Below, in pieces: positions 1 through 8,658 of a stretch of 64,000 bases of DNA. The notes beneath the pieces are model-generated. The model was not told the origin of the DNA. It did no database searches and saw nothing but the letters and a program-made list of their open reading frames with translations. The DNA lies in assembly GCA_007753675.1 (NCBI GenBank), contig CP036432.1:5926394-5990393 (forward strand), in the 5' to 3' direction. This DNA comes from Stieleria magnilauensis. GTDB lineage: Bacteria; Planctomycetota; Planctomycetia; Pirellulales; Pirellulaceae. Every line of letters starts with the position of its first letter. Positions within the stretch are counted from its first letter, which is position 1. The position numbers and the translations under genes were made by a program.

Positions 1-179
1 TTCTCGGCGATCATCTTCGCTGATATCTCCAACTCACTACCGGCGTCATCGCCTCGCTCAATTGAGATATCTGCAAGGGACAAAATCAAGGCATACTTAT
101 GCGTGCCAACGAACCTCCCCTCCGACAGCAAACGCTGCAGGTTGGTGAGGAATGCGACTTGGGATTCAGGCGTAACCAT
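1..179 (-). CDS. HNH endonuclease-like protein, 5' part only
   Basis: Only the first ~59 codons are in the window; the gene runs off the left edge. The protein starts MVTPESQVAFLTNLQRLL, followed by a segment resembling YALILSLADISIERGDDAG. I recall this N-terminus from a family annotated as HNH endonuclease that often sits in restriction or defence neighbourhoods, but the HNH motif itself would lie outside the window. The ATG is 17 bp downstream of the HIT gene stop, so it should be the third gene of a cREC-HIT-HNH operon. The call rests on remembered family resemblance of the N-terminus. Confidence 0.5.
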   Translation of the reverse strand, partial: MVTPESQVAFLTNLQRLLSEGRFVGTHKYALILSLADISIERGDDAGSELEISAKMIAE

Positions 180-196
180 GCGAAGAGATGGAGTGA

Positions 197-583
197 CTAC
201 CAATAGCGAGCTTTGTCAGGGATCACCCATCGTATCCCGCCACGCGGGTCATCGCTATCGCCAGTGACCCGAGGGATCACATGAACATGGGCGTGCAACA
301 CCGTCTGACCAGCCGGCACGCCATCGTTCACACCAATGTTAAACGCTTCGATGCCAAACTCATCTGCCAAGCGATGCCGAACCTCGCTGGCGAGTCTCCA
401 AACCTCTGCTTGTTCGCTCACATCCAAGTCAAACAACGACGCCACGTGACGCTGCGGAATCACCAACGTGTGATGCTCCGCAATGGGAAATCCATCTAAG
501 AAGGCGATCGCCGCATCCGACGATGCAATCCAACGCTTTGGATCAATGGAGCAGAACGGACAAGTATCACGACTCTCAGCCAT
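197..583 (-). CDS. HIT family nucleotide hydrolase
   Basis: A 128-residue histidine-triad protein. The signature HAHVHVIPR is near residues 97-105, and the CPFC near residue 8 resembles the N-terminal metal-binding pair of many HIT proteins. HIT enzymes hydrolyse or transfer nucleoside phosphate from dinucleoside polyphosphates and related phosphoramidates. Length is normal for a single-domain member. The start codon lies inside the 3' end of the upstream cREC gene (8-bp overlap), so the two are translationally coupled. Pairing with a cyclic-phosphate-processing receiver domain suggests a role in RNA-end or nucleotide processing; that is inference from context. Confidence 0.9.
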   Translation of the reverse strand: MAESRDTCPFCSIDPKRWIASSDAAIAFLDGFPIAEHHTLVIPQRHVASLFDLDVSEQAEVWRLASEVRHRLADEFGIEAFNIGVNDGVPAGQTVLHAHVHVIPRVTGDSDDPRGGIRWVIPDKARYW

Positions 584-878
584 CGCGTCTCCTCAACATT
601 GCCTCGATAGCACGAATTCCATTCCCCATCTTCGTCCGTGCCGACACATTTGCCGAATGAACCTTCATCGCCGGTGGAACGAAATCGTGCAACGCAACCT
701 GTTCTTCGATCCACAGGACGACGTCGTATCCCGTGCCGCGATCGTCATCACCGAGATCGTGATCCAGGCTGATGTCGGTGACCGTACCGGTCTTCAATAG
801 CTCGATGGCTTCGTCCGGCCAATACACGCGGTGCCAACCATCGGGCGTCGTTCGTTCATCGTCAAGATAGACCTTCAT
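576..878 (-). CDS. Cyclic-phosphate-processing receiver-like (cREC) domain protein
   Basis: A 100-residue protein beginning MKVYLDDERTTPDGW with a central SLDHDLGDDDRGTGYD segment. The paired acidic residues at the N-terminus and the LDHDLG motif match the cREC domain, a receiver-fold domain proposed by comparative genomics to act on cyclic phosphate or RNA ends rather than in phosphorelay. It is the first gene of a tight operon with HIT and HNH genes. No DNA-binding output domain is present, which argues against a two-component regulator. The catalytic role is inferred for the family, not demonstrated here. Confidence 0.75.
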   Translation of the reverse strand: MKVYLDDERTTPDGWHRVYWPDEAIELLKTGTVTDISLDHDLGDDDRGTGYDVVLWIEEQVALHDFVPPAMKVHSANVSARTKMGNGIRAIEAMLRRRDG

Positions 879-996
879 CAGTTCTCAACCGGTTCCTAAT
901 TGTCAGAAGCTTCGTTCGACTTTTCGACCAAAAGAGTCTTGTGATCGCCTTGTATTGGTAGTCAACCGTTTATGTGGTCGCGATCGCCCCTTGGGT

Positions 997-2283
997 CACG
1001 ACGATCGCACCAAAATCTGGTTTCAGTATTCGTCGAAGCCTTGCCTCAGTGAACCCCTCTGCCAATAAATTCAGCCAGACTGGTTTTTCACTGCCCTGTT
1101 ATGGAGATGGCAATGGCTTCCCAAATCGATGTGTTTCACGAGTGTTTTGATCAGGTCGGCGACCCGCGAGTCGCAGGCCGGACAATCCATCCACTTAACT
1201 CGATTCTGTTTTTGGTTGTCTCGGCGGTCATCGCAGGCGCGGACGGACCTGATGAGATCGAAAGCTTCGGTGGTGAGAAACTGGATTGGCTATCCAAATT
1301 CGCCGACTTTGATGCCGGCATTCCGTCTCACGATACCATCACGCGAGTGTTGTCCCTGATCAAACCAGCCGAGTTTCAGAAGGCGCTGCTTCAATGGCAC
1401 GCTCATCTCTGCGAGATTAATTGGGATCACGCCAGCAAGGACGACAATCGTCCCGTTCACGTTGCGATCGATGGCAAGACGGTGCGCGGATCCTATACCG
1501 ATGCGGAGAAATCTGATGCGATTCATATCGTCAGTGCCTGGGCGACCGCAAATGGTGTCACGCTTGGGCAAACCGAGGTCGACTCAAAGTCCAACGAAAT
1601 CACGGCAATTCCCGAATTGCTCGATCTAATCGACTTACGCAATTCGATCGTGACGCTCGATGCCATGGGATGCCAAAAGTCGATTGCTGAAAAGATCGTC
1701 GAGGGAGGTGGCGACTATCTGTTCGCTGTCAAAGACAACCATCCCAAGCTCTGTGCTGCCATCGCCGATCACTTTGAGATGGCCCATAACGATGGGCTCA
1801 CAGCCCACGGTGTTCGGGCAATGACGACCACAGGAAAGCAGGCCGCGCGTGAAGAGGAACGCTTCTATGCGACCTGCCCAATTCCAAAAGCACTTCGCGA
1901 ACTGACCGACCAGTGGAAAGGAGCAAAAAGTATCTGCCAAGCGAATACTTGCACGACTCGTGGTGACCGGCAATCAAGCGATGTTCGCTACTACATTTCG
2001 AGCCGACCGGCGCGGGTGCATGAATTCTCAAATTGTGCTCGTAGCCATTGGAGTATAGAGAGCATGCACTGGGTCCTCGATGTCGTGTTTCATGAGGACT
2101 CCAGTCGGCTCCGAACCAAGAACGCGACATCGAACATGAGCTTTGCTCGTCGGTTTGTGACGACGCTTCTCAAGCGAGACACTCGGAAGAAGAGCCTCAG
2201 GCGGAAGCGAAAAATCGCTGGCTGGAACAGCGAATTCCTCGAGAAACTCCTGTTTGCAGCCTAATTTTGGTGCGATCGTCGTG
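997..2283 (+). mobile_element. ISAs1-family insertion sequence, copy 1
   Basis: A 1287-bp element bounded by perfect 20-bp terminal inverted repeats, CACGACGATCGCACCAAAAT at 997-1016 and its reverse complement at 2264-2283. It is flanked by a 10-bp target duplication CCCCTTGGGT at 987-996 and 2284-2293. It carries one transposase gene whose stop codon runs into the right repeat. An identical element lies at 13831-15117 in the same orientation. Insertion appears intergenic, between the cREC operon promoter region and the 3' end of the long restriction operon. Confidence 0.97.
1101..2264 (+). CDS. ISAs1 family transposase
   Basis: A 387-residue DDE transposase. The N-terminal part (FDQVGDPRVAGRTIHPLNSI) and the VAIDGKTVRGS segment near residue 125 are typical of the ISAs1 group. 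TLDAMGCQKSIAEKIVEGGG and YLFAVKDNHP supply further conserved core positions, and the SHWSIESMHWVLDVVFHED region near residue 322 holds the last conserved acidic residue. The ORF is intact and fills the element. ATG at 1101 is used; a second Met two codons later is possible. The amino-acid sequence is identical to the copy at 13935-15098, indicating recent transposition. Confidence 0.97.
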   Translation: MEMAMASQIDVFHECFDQVGDPRVAGRTIHPLNSILFLVVSAVIAGADGPDEIESFGGEKLDWLSKFADFDAGIPSHDTITRVLSLIKPAEFQKALLQWHAHLCEINWDHASKDDNRPVHVAIDGKTVRGSYTDAEKSDAIHIVSAWATANGVTLGQTEVDSKSNEITAIPELLDLIDLRNSIVTLDAMGCQKSIAEKIVEGGGDYLFAVKDNHPKLCAAIADHFEMAHNDGLTAHGVRAMTTTGKQAAREEERFYATCPIPKALRELTDQWKGAKSICQANTCTTRGDRQSSDVRYYISSRPARVHEFSNCARSHWSIESMHWVLDVVFHEDSSRLRTKNATSNMSFARRFVTTLLKRDTRKKSLRRKRKIAGWNSEFLEKLLFAA

Positions 2284-2425
2284 CCCCTTGGGTCACCTAC
2301 GACAATGCAAATGGCGATCAATCATATTACGGACGATCCTTTCGCTCCGCGTTGACATTCCAATATCCGATCACCAAGTGCTACTCAGTCGAGTTGCAAT
2401 GTAAGAATCACCTCGCCCGCGACAA

Positions 2426-3970
2426 TTAGACGTGTGACGATTCGATTCTCTCGATTTGCTCGTCATATAACGTCCGGGTTTCTGGAACGATTGTGTATCC
2501 GTCGTCCGCTCTCGCCAGCAACTTGACGTCGGCTAACAACGACAGCATGGAGTCGATGCGGATGGCGACATCTGCGATGGGGCATTTGTCCGTTGCACGG
2601 ATGCCTTCCTCGTCTTCGATTAAGCGAAATGTGTCGTGCTGGACGAGCTTGCGCGCCGCCACCTGAAAATGTCTTGCGATCCCTCGATCTACGCAGAGCC
2701 ACCGGAGCGCATCAACCATACTGCCTCCTGCAAGCTCATCCAGCTGCTGGGAGTAGCCATACAAGTCAGCATCCAAATGCAGGCCAACTCGAGCCATATC
2801 GTCGTCTAATAAAGCTTGTCCAGATTGCGTCCGAAGCGTTGCATGACACCACGCGCACAGTTGAATTGCGTGACATAGCACGACCTGCGGAGTCTCGTCC
2901 GCCGGCTTCCACCCTGGAGGCGAAGCTCCCTGATGGTAGCCTGTCAGCAATTCATCATACTCGTCAGGAAGTTGGGGCTTGCTATTTGTCGTTGTAGCCA
3001 GACTAATCAGGTTGTTCGCCGCTACCTCGGCATTCATAAATCGAACGCTGCTGTCTTTCACGTGCCGATGAATTGCGCCAAATGCGAGCTCCGATGCGTG
3101 ACGAAGGAATTTCAGAATCGCGAGAATCCGCCAGCGCGTGTGTGTCGCGATCAACAAGCTGTCCGGGGTGACAGGTTGCCCTGATAGGTCTCGCCCCGTC
3201 GCGAGGGCTTCCTCAATCATGCTCGACGTGAACGATCCGCTGGTGGTCTGAGCCATGTTGAGAAACAAGAGCATCGTAAACACACGCGGCGGTACTTCTT
3301 CCAGCCCAAATTCACCGTATGAAAACAACAATGCACGAAGCAACTCAGTTTCTCGTTGGGTTGGTTGATCAAGACTCAGATGGTCAGCCCATTCTCGTAC
3401 CGTGTCCTTATCTATGAACGCTGCGTCCACCAGTGAGTCATAGCTGCTCAATTGGCACAACGTCTTATCCAGTTCCTCCGCCATGATTTTTCCAGCATCC
3501 CGACACGTATGAATCTGGGAATATCGACCCAGCAGGTTCAAACGACGAAGTGACGGTCCATACAGAGCAGCGTCAAGCGGCGAGGGTGTGTCACCTACTT
3601 CGCCGCCGCGCAACGGCAATGGTTCCCGTTCTTCCTTCCACACCTTGTCGCAAAAATCACGGCGAATGATGCCTGACATCGCGGATTCCGTTTTCTCTAA
3701 CCACGCAATGTTGGCGTAGGCAAGCAGCATCTCGAATCCGATTGCAAACCGACGCTGATCAGCGGCGCTCCCTTCACCACCAAGTTGCGTGTACCTCCAG
3801 TAGTACCAGGGCACGATCGTAAAATAGCGAGCTCGTGCAGTAACGTTGGTAATACCACTGGTTTCCGCGTCGAGGATTCCCTCAATTGGCGAGGCAAGTC
3901 CCAAGAAGTCGAGTCCTGTCGAATAGCCCTTTTCGATCGGCCGCCAGCCAAATGCCAGTTCCGTAGTCAT
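2426..3970 (-). CDS. Uncharacterised protein at the end of the restriction operon
   Basis: A 514-residue protein with no domain I recognise. It starts MTTELAFGWRPIEKGYSTG and contains ARARYFTIVPWYYWRY near residues 45-60. It looks soluble, with many helix-type segments and a patch of Trp and Cys (LCAWCHATLRTQ) in the C-terminal half. No nuclease, ATPase or transmembrane signature is visible. Its ATG overlaps the stop of the upstream PLD-like gene by 4 bp, so the two are translationally coupled and probably act together. It is the last gene of an eight-gene minus-strand array that starts at hsdR. Its function cannot be assigned from sequence. Confidence 0.8.
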   Translation of the reverse strand: MTTELAFGWRPIEKGYSTGLDFLGLASPIEGILDAETSGITNVTARARYFTIVPWYYWRYTQLGGEGSAADQRRFAIGFEMLLAYANIAWLEKTESAMSGIIRRDFCDKVWKEEREPLPLRGGEVGDTPSPLDAALYGPSLRRLNLLGRYSQIHTCRDAGKIMAEELDKTLCQLSSYDSLVDAAFIDKDTVREWADHLSLDQPTQRETELLRALLFSYGEFGLEEVPPRVFTMLLFLNMAQTTSGSFTSSMIEEALATGRDLSGQPVTPDSLLIATHTRWRILAILKFLRHASELAFGAIHRHVKDSSVRFMNAEVAANNLISLATTTNSKPQLPDEYDELLTGYHQGASPPGWKPADETPQVVLCHAIQLCAWCHATLRTQSGQALLDDDMARVGLHLDADLYGYSQQLDELAGGSMVDALRWLCVDRGIARHFQVAARKLVQHDTFRLIEDEEGIRATDKCPIADVAIRIDSMLSLLADVKLLARADDGYTIVPETRTLYDEQIERIESSHV

Positions 3971-6516
3971 CGTTCAAGAGACCTCACTAGTAGGACACCG
4001 CAGCTACAACGGCAAACTCGCGTGGTATCGTTCAGCTGGCTGCAAACCGCAATTGGAAACGTCGTGTAGCATTGGGGACACGCAGTTTCGGCGGTGTCGA
4101 CCTCGACTAATTGAAGCCGACTCCCGCTAGAACGGATTAGTTCGATGAGCGGCTTGTGAATTCCGTTTCCACTGGCTCGTTCCGCAAGCGGCCGCAACTC
4201 TGCGTCGGAACTGGAGTTCTTGCTTGCAAGAACGATCAACTCTCGCAGCGCGGCGCGACAGTCTCGCAAACCGGCCATCTCGCCGGCTGTCTGTTCCAAC
4301 TCCGATTGCAATTTATCAAGGTCTGGTTGCTCTTCAGAGTCATGGGCCTGCATTTGAAACAGTTCGGTCGCAGCGGCTTTCAGTTCACAGTTTTCAATCG
4401 CCGGTATCTCCTTCAACACCTCATACATGTCCTTTAGAACATGCCTGTTTTCAGGACTGGCATCACGGAATTGGAGCAGCAAATAGGCTTCCAGCATCGC
4501 TATGCCCTCGGCGAGACTGGAACTTCCTTGCAGTTTTGCCCGTTCTCCAGCATCTATACGGCGTACGGCCCCACTCTTGTGCAGAATGGAAACAACGCCC
4601 GGTGCCAAACATGCGATCGCGACTTTTTGAAAGTGGTGATGCAACGCCCGTTGGGTCTGGTTGCTAAGCAACCAGCGTTCAACCGAATACGCCAACGCCT
4701 TCAGACACGTTGGGATTTGACTGATCAACTCGACCGTTTCACGTATCGAGTCTGCTGAGTCAAAAGCGTCTGCCATTTGCCCAAACAACTGACTCAGCAC
4801 CGTCTCAATCTTTGGCGGTAGAGGCGAGTCATACGTTCGACTGCCGCTAACTTGTGTCGCAGCTCCCTTTTCGCCAGACTTCCTCTTCCCTGTTCCTCGA
4901 TCAGCATTGTCTCGAGCAAAGAAGCGAAGGTCCCGCAAAGCTGTATCCAGCGATCGGTTTAATAGTTGTGTGAGCAAGAGTGACTGGCCGAGACCACCCG
5001 ACTTACCAGTTTCCAGAAGCATGCTTCTTTGAACTGGAGTGTCTTCATACTCCTCTGGCTCCTTACTGCTGGAATTACTCTGCCTGAAAGAGTGGGCTCG
5101 GCCGGCAGATTTCAGATTTCGTTGTAGATGCTCAATGAATTTGACGACGTCTTGCTGCTTGCACCCCATCGGGTCTGATGCAATTGAATCCAACAACACT
5201 AGCTGTCGCTTTGCTTCGGGTGAAACGCCCAACATATCGGTCACGTCAACCCAACCGCGAAAGCGACGGTCGTTGTCGAGCTCGATTTCGGCGTAGCACG
5301 CATAGTGAGATGCTACAAGTGATTCTCTGGCTTCGACGTCAATCTCGCAGTCCCAACTATGGCGGTCACCATCAGTGTCGACATCGCCTACCTCCTGCTC
5401 AAATTCACAGCGACCTCGGCACCAGATTCTTGCGATGCCCACAGTTGATGCCTGAGCCGACCAGCTTAGGGATAGTCGTCGTAACGTAAGTGCTGCGATT
5501 AAAGGGGCGAAGGATGGGACTGGACCTGAAAATTCAAAGATGCGACGATCGCTGCTCTTGGCTTTTCGCCACCGAACCCGTGGCACGGACAACAGCTTTT
5601 CAACGGCGTGGACTGGAATGCGCCGTTCGACAACCGCCTCAAAGTTCTCCTTTGCCAGAAACGCGGGGCGTGAAAGGTTGGCTGAACCAAGGATCGCAGT
5701 GGCTTCCTCGCGGCCCACGAAGCAAATGAGTTTTCCATGAACGGCAGGTCGCCTCACTTCTTCTTTCCCTTCTTTGGATTCGATTGGCACCTGTACTTCG
5801 ACATGATTGTCGTCGATCGCCAGCAGTGATTCCGACAATGCACCGAATCCCGGATCCAACCTCAATCGAATGTGGGCTTCTGGCCACAAATCACGCATCG
5901 TGTGCAGCACTTCCAACTGACCATCGACAAACGGTGAGACAATTTCTATTTTGCGCACATCGGACGGTAGGTTCATCTGGTCGATCAACGACGCGTCAAT
6001 GCTGGTAATCAGTCGAGCGTCCGGGGTCAGCGAAATTGGACTGACCTCGTCAGCGGGTGATTCGTCAAGCAACGCGAGGTGTCGCAGCCGTTGAAATAGG
6101 TTGTCGAGCTGTGTTAGTTGCTCGTCCTCCTTGATGACGTACAGTGCGCCGACTTCAGCATTCGTCTGCAAACCAGAGGCAGTTAGATTGCCGCTTCCGA
6201 CGCCAACGATCATCGAGCTGATGGTACGGATTAGTACCAACTTCCCGTGAAACGCTCCAGGGACGGAGACCTGACGTAAGCGATAGTCTGAACCAATGCC
6301 TTGCACAGCAGCAGCTGAAAAAAGAGACTGCGAGTATCCCATCCGATCAGCCAGAACGGCGATATCACCACAGCCATGCTGAACTAGAGGCGTGACATAT
6401 TGCTGCTGAAATGCGCCGGGTGAAAAGGTGAATGTCGTAAACAAGGCACGACGTGGCAAGTCCGAGCCAAGCTCCGCGATGACATCAGCTGGTTGGTAAC
6501 CGGTTAGTTCTGCCAC
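3967..6516 (-). CDS. Phospholipase-D-like nuclease with two HKD motifs
   Basis: An 849-residue protein with two PLD active-site motifs: FHGKLVLI plus GSGNLTASG (residues ~89-114) and VHGKLICF plus GSANLSRPAF (~259-286). Together they could form one two-lobed active site, as in PLD-superfamily nucleases and helicase-associated PLD proteins. The long C-terminal half is mostly helical and ends in a probable zinc ribbon (CPQC near residue 817, then CRCSCG). No helicase motif is present. Members of the superfamily cut DNA or phospholipids; in this restriction neighbourhood a nuclease role is likely but inferred. It is 21 bp from the upstream GIY-YIG gene and overlaps the downstream gene by 4 bp. 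Confidence 0.8.
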   Translation of the reverse strand: MAELTGYQPADVIAELGSDLPRRALFTTFTFSPGAFQQQYVTPLVQHGCGDIAVLADRMGYSQSLFSAAAVQGIGSDYRLRQVSVPGAFHGKLVLIRTISSMIVGVGSGNLTASGLQTNAEVGALYVIKEDEQLTQLDNLFQRLRHLALLDESPADEVSPISLTPDARLITSIDASLIDQMNLPSDVRKIEIVSPFVDGQLEVLHTMRDLWPEAHIRLRLDPGFGALSESLLAIDDNHVEVQVPIESKEGKEEVRRPAVHGKLICFVGREEATAILGSANLSRPAFLAKENFEAVVERRIPVHAVEKLLSVPRVRWRKAKSSDRRIFEFSGPVPSFAPLIAALTLRRLSLSWSAQASTVGIARIWCRGRCEFEQEVGDVDTDGDRHSWDCEIDVEARESLVASHYACYAEIELDNDRRFRGWVDVTDMLGVSPEAKRQLVLLDSIASDPMGCKQQDVVKFIEHLQRNLKSAGRAHSFRQSNSSSKEPEEYEDTPVQRSMLLETGKSGGLGQSLLLTQLLNRSLDTALRDLRFFARDNADRGTGKRKSGEKGAATQVSGSRTYDSPLPPKIETVLSQLFGQMADAFDSADSIRETVELISQIPTCLKALAYSVERWLLSNQTQRALHHHFQKVAIACLAPGVVSILHKSGAVRRIDAGERAKLQGSSSLAEGIAMLEAYLLLQFRDASPENRHVLKDMYEVLKEIPAIENCELKAAATELFQMQAHDSEEQPDLDKLQSELEQTAGEMAGLRDCRAALRELIVLASKNSSSDAELRPLAERASGNGIHKPLIELIRSSGSRLQLVEVDTAETACPQCYTTFPIAVCSQLNDTTRVCRCSCGVLLVRSLER

Positions 6517-6537
6517 TGGCCCCGTCGCTCACAATTG

Positions 6538-7455
6538 TTATTCGTCAGAGTCATCATCGGGACTGGCAGCTGCCAGCTTCTTTTCATGCCATTGCTGATA
6601 CGTGTCGCCGGTATCGGCTGTCTTCCAGCTGGTGCGACCATTCATGTTGCCCGCATTCACGACGGCCGCCCCAGCGCTGGGGCTGGAGAATGCGACGTCT
6701 TCATCGAACATGTAGTAGTCCGGTTGATTGCTGTCGATCAGTTTCCCTTCCGCAACAAGCTGATCCCGTAGTGCCTTGTAGGATGTCCACGACTTCAAGC
6801 CCTCTTTGCGTGCAGTTGAACCCTTCAAAACGACAAACTCGCCGGCTACTTCTCGTGCTTTCGCTTCTGCACCGACGACGGTAAGACAGAAAAATGGAGA
6901 CTCCGGGTCTGTCGAGCCACCACCGTTTGAAGGTATTGCAATTGGTTTGGGTTGCAAGAAATTGAAGCCCAACGCCGGCAGGATTATTTGGAGTTGCCCG
7001 ACAAAGTACTCCATGTCGGCGATATCTGGCTCGGGAAGTAGCGGCGGAGGCGGCGCGGTGCCATTGTGAATCTTGGCACGGTCGGCTTGGTGAGCGATTG
7101 TAATCAGCCGACTTTCGAGGTATCGCCCGTGTGACTTTGTGATGTTTTGGTCCTTGCTGATAACGACGGCGCAGCGAGTCCAGAAATCTTTGGACTCGTC
7201 TTTGTCATGCGCTGTCAATCGTTTTAGGACGTTGTCGCCTTCGCCGAAGTAGACGGCGTCTCGCATGGTCGCATCGGGATCTGGACCCACGAGGACGTAC
7301 ACACCGGTACGTTTTACTTCTTCTCGCATTGCCAACTCGGCGAGCTGCGATCGCGGGGCAACAATAATTTTGCCTGTCCAGTTAATAATCTCTGCGGTCA
7401 GAATGTCGGTTGGGGAACCGTTGACCAAATACAAGCGGATCGTTTTGCCGTTCAT
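6538..7455 (-). CDS. GIY-YIG nuclease family protein with DUF4357-like C-terminus
   Basis: About 305 residues from the ATG that begins MNGKTIRLYLVNGSP; upstream in-frame starts at 7461 and 7497 are possible. The middle holds a GIY-YIG-type core: TGVYVLVG, then AVYFGEGDNVLKRLTAH, then the YLESRL glutamate. The C-terminal third (EFVVLKGSTARKEG ... SYKALRDQL) matches the DUF4357 domain often fused to such proteins. Genes of this kind are common beside type I restriction genes. Whether it cuts DNA or only binds it is not evident. It lies between the HNH and PLD-like genes on the same strand. Confidence 0.8.
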   Translation of the reverse strand: MNGKTIRLYLVNGSPTDILTAEIINWTGKIIVAPRSQLAELAMREEVKRTGVYVLVGPDPDATMRDAVYFGEGDNVLKRLTAHDKDESKDFWTRCAVVISKDQNITKSHGRYLESRLITIAHQADRAKIHNGTAPPPPLLPEPDIADMEYFVGQLQIILPALGFNFLQPKPIAIPSNGGGSTDPESPFFCLTVVGAEAKAREVAGEFVVLKGSTARKEGLKSWTSYKALRDQLVAEGKLIDSNQPDYYMFDEDVAFSSPSAGAAVVNAGNMNGRTSWKTADTGDTYQQWHEKKLAAASPDDDSDE

Positions 7456-7566
7456 GCCCATTACTCTATCACCTGTGCCAGAATCTCTTGAACGCAAGCA
7501 TTGTCACTGGCCATAAAGTGGTAGACGCCACGCTTGCGATAGGCGTTTTCTTCCTTGCCGCTGGTT

Positions 7567-8658
7567 TCATGTCATCGCGAATCGTAGAACGGTGCCGCTC
7601 ACCAACTCATCATCGTTCGCCACAAATTCGTAAAGCGCTGCGTCATAAAGAGCTAAGGCCCACGTACCAATTCTCTTTTTTTTGGTTATTGCTTGTTGCC
7701 TTAAATAGTCCCGAATGGCGACGTCATCGGGGATCAGGTTCTCTGCTTGGAAGTGACCGACTACTTCCTCTTGGACATCCTGAACGTGAGTTTCCAAACC
7801 ATTGCCCCAAAACACTGAGAGCTTAAACATTGAATCCAGATTCTCGACGCGGACTGTTTCGGCTGGATCAGTAGCCATCAGCGTCAAGCGCAGTCGTTTC
7901 GTTGTATCACGAAACGACAGCGAGAAGTGGTCAATGCCAGCACTACGAGCTGGTCGAAGTCTCGGATGAAAGTAGTTGTCTGCTTGGTTCGGCGCGTCCC
8001 AATCAAGAGGCGGGTCGTCCCCCTTGTGTTCACTGGCTTCATTCGAGTCGTGGCAAGACGGTACGAAGTTGTCTGGATGCACGGACAGAAAGGGAAACGC
8101 GCTCTTGGGTAAAAAATGATCTACTTCAGTTGATTGCAGCTTTGTGTCACAGTAGGGGCACAGTATTGGGCGCGCATCTTTGAGATATTCAAGCCGCGTC
8201 ACCGTGCCCACTGCTCCCAACATGGCCGCCGGGTAGCCCTGATTCGCACCCAACCAGGGAGAATAAAATGAGACCATCAAATTCTTGATGGCTTCACGTG
8301 CTGGCGTAGACGTCCAGAACGCCTTGTCCGTTTGAGTGAGACTCCGTCGCGGCGGAGATACGTAGAGGTTTGCGTAATCGAGTTGCTCCTCCATGAGGCG
8401 GAGGATTTCCTGTTTCTCCGGCACATCCGCCTTGGCAACATCCTCGATCCATGCCTTCCTGCGCCCTTTGTCGTTCTTCCAGAACTTCTCAATCCAATCG
8501 GGATCAATTGGTGCCGGCCAGACGTCCGTTTTCAACCAATCCAGCGTGACTGGTGAATCCTTGGGAAGCGCACATAGCTTCTCCACAAGCATTCGTTGAA
8601 CTTCAACGAGCTTCAGCAACGCATCTCGCAGAGGTGAGTCGTCAATCTTGTGGAGCAT
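7567..8658 (-). CDS. HNH endonuclease (PtuB-like partner of the AAA ATPase)
   Basis: A 363-residue protein from the ATG at 8658 (MLHKIDDSPLRDALLKLVEV). It overlaps the end of the ATPase gene by 17 bp; an upstream in-frame Met at 8742 lies deep inside that gene. The HNH core is CPYCDTKL, EVDHFLPKS and then HPDNFVPSCHDSN, giving the CxxC pair, the DH and the Asn/His positions of a beta-beta-alpha-metal nuclease. An overlapping gene pair of AAA ATPase plus HNH nuclease recalls Septu (PtuA/PtuB) and HNH modules linked to restriction systems. Equivalence to Septu is inference. Confidence 0.82.
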   Translation of the reverse strand: MLHKIDDSPLRDALLKLVEVQRMLVEKLCALPKDSPVTLDWLKTDVWPAPIDPDWIEKFWKNDKGRRKAWIEDVAKADVPEKQEILRLMEEQLDYANLYVSPPRRSLTQTDKAFWTSTPAREAIKNLMVSFYSPWLGANQGYPAAMLGAVGTVTRLEYLKDARPILCPYCDTKLQSTEVDHFLPKSAFPFLSVHPDNFVPSCHDSNEASEHKGDDPPLDWDAPNQADNYFHPRLRPARSAGIDHFSLSFRDTTKRLRLTLMATDPAETVRVENLDSMFKLSVFWGNGLETHVQDVQEEVVGHFQAENLIPDDVAIRDYLRQQAITKKKRIGTWALALYDAALYEFVANDDELVSGTVLRFAMT

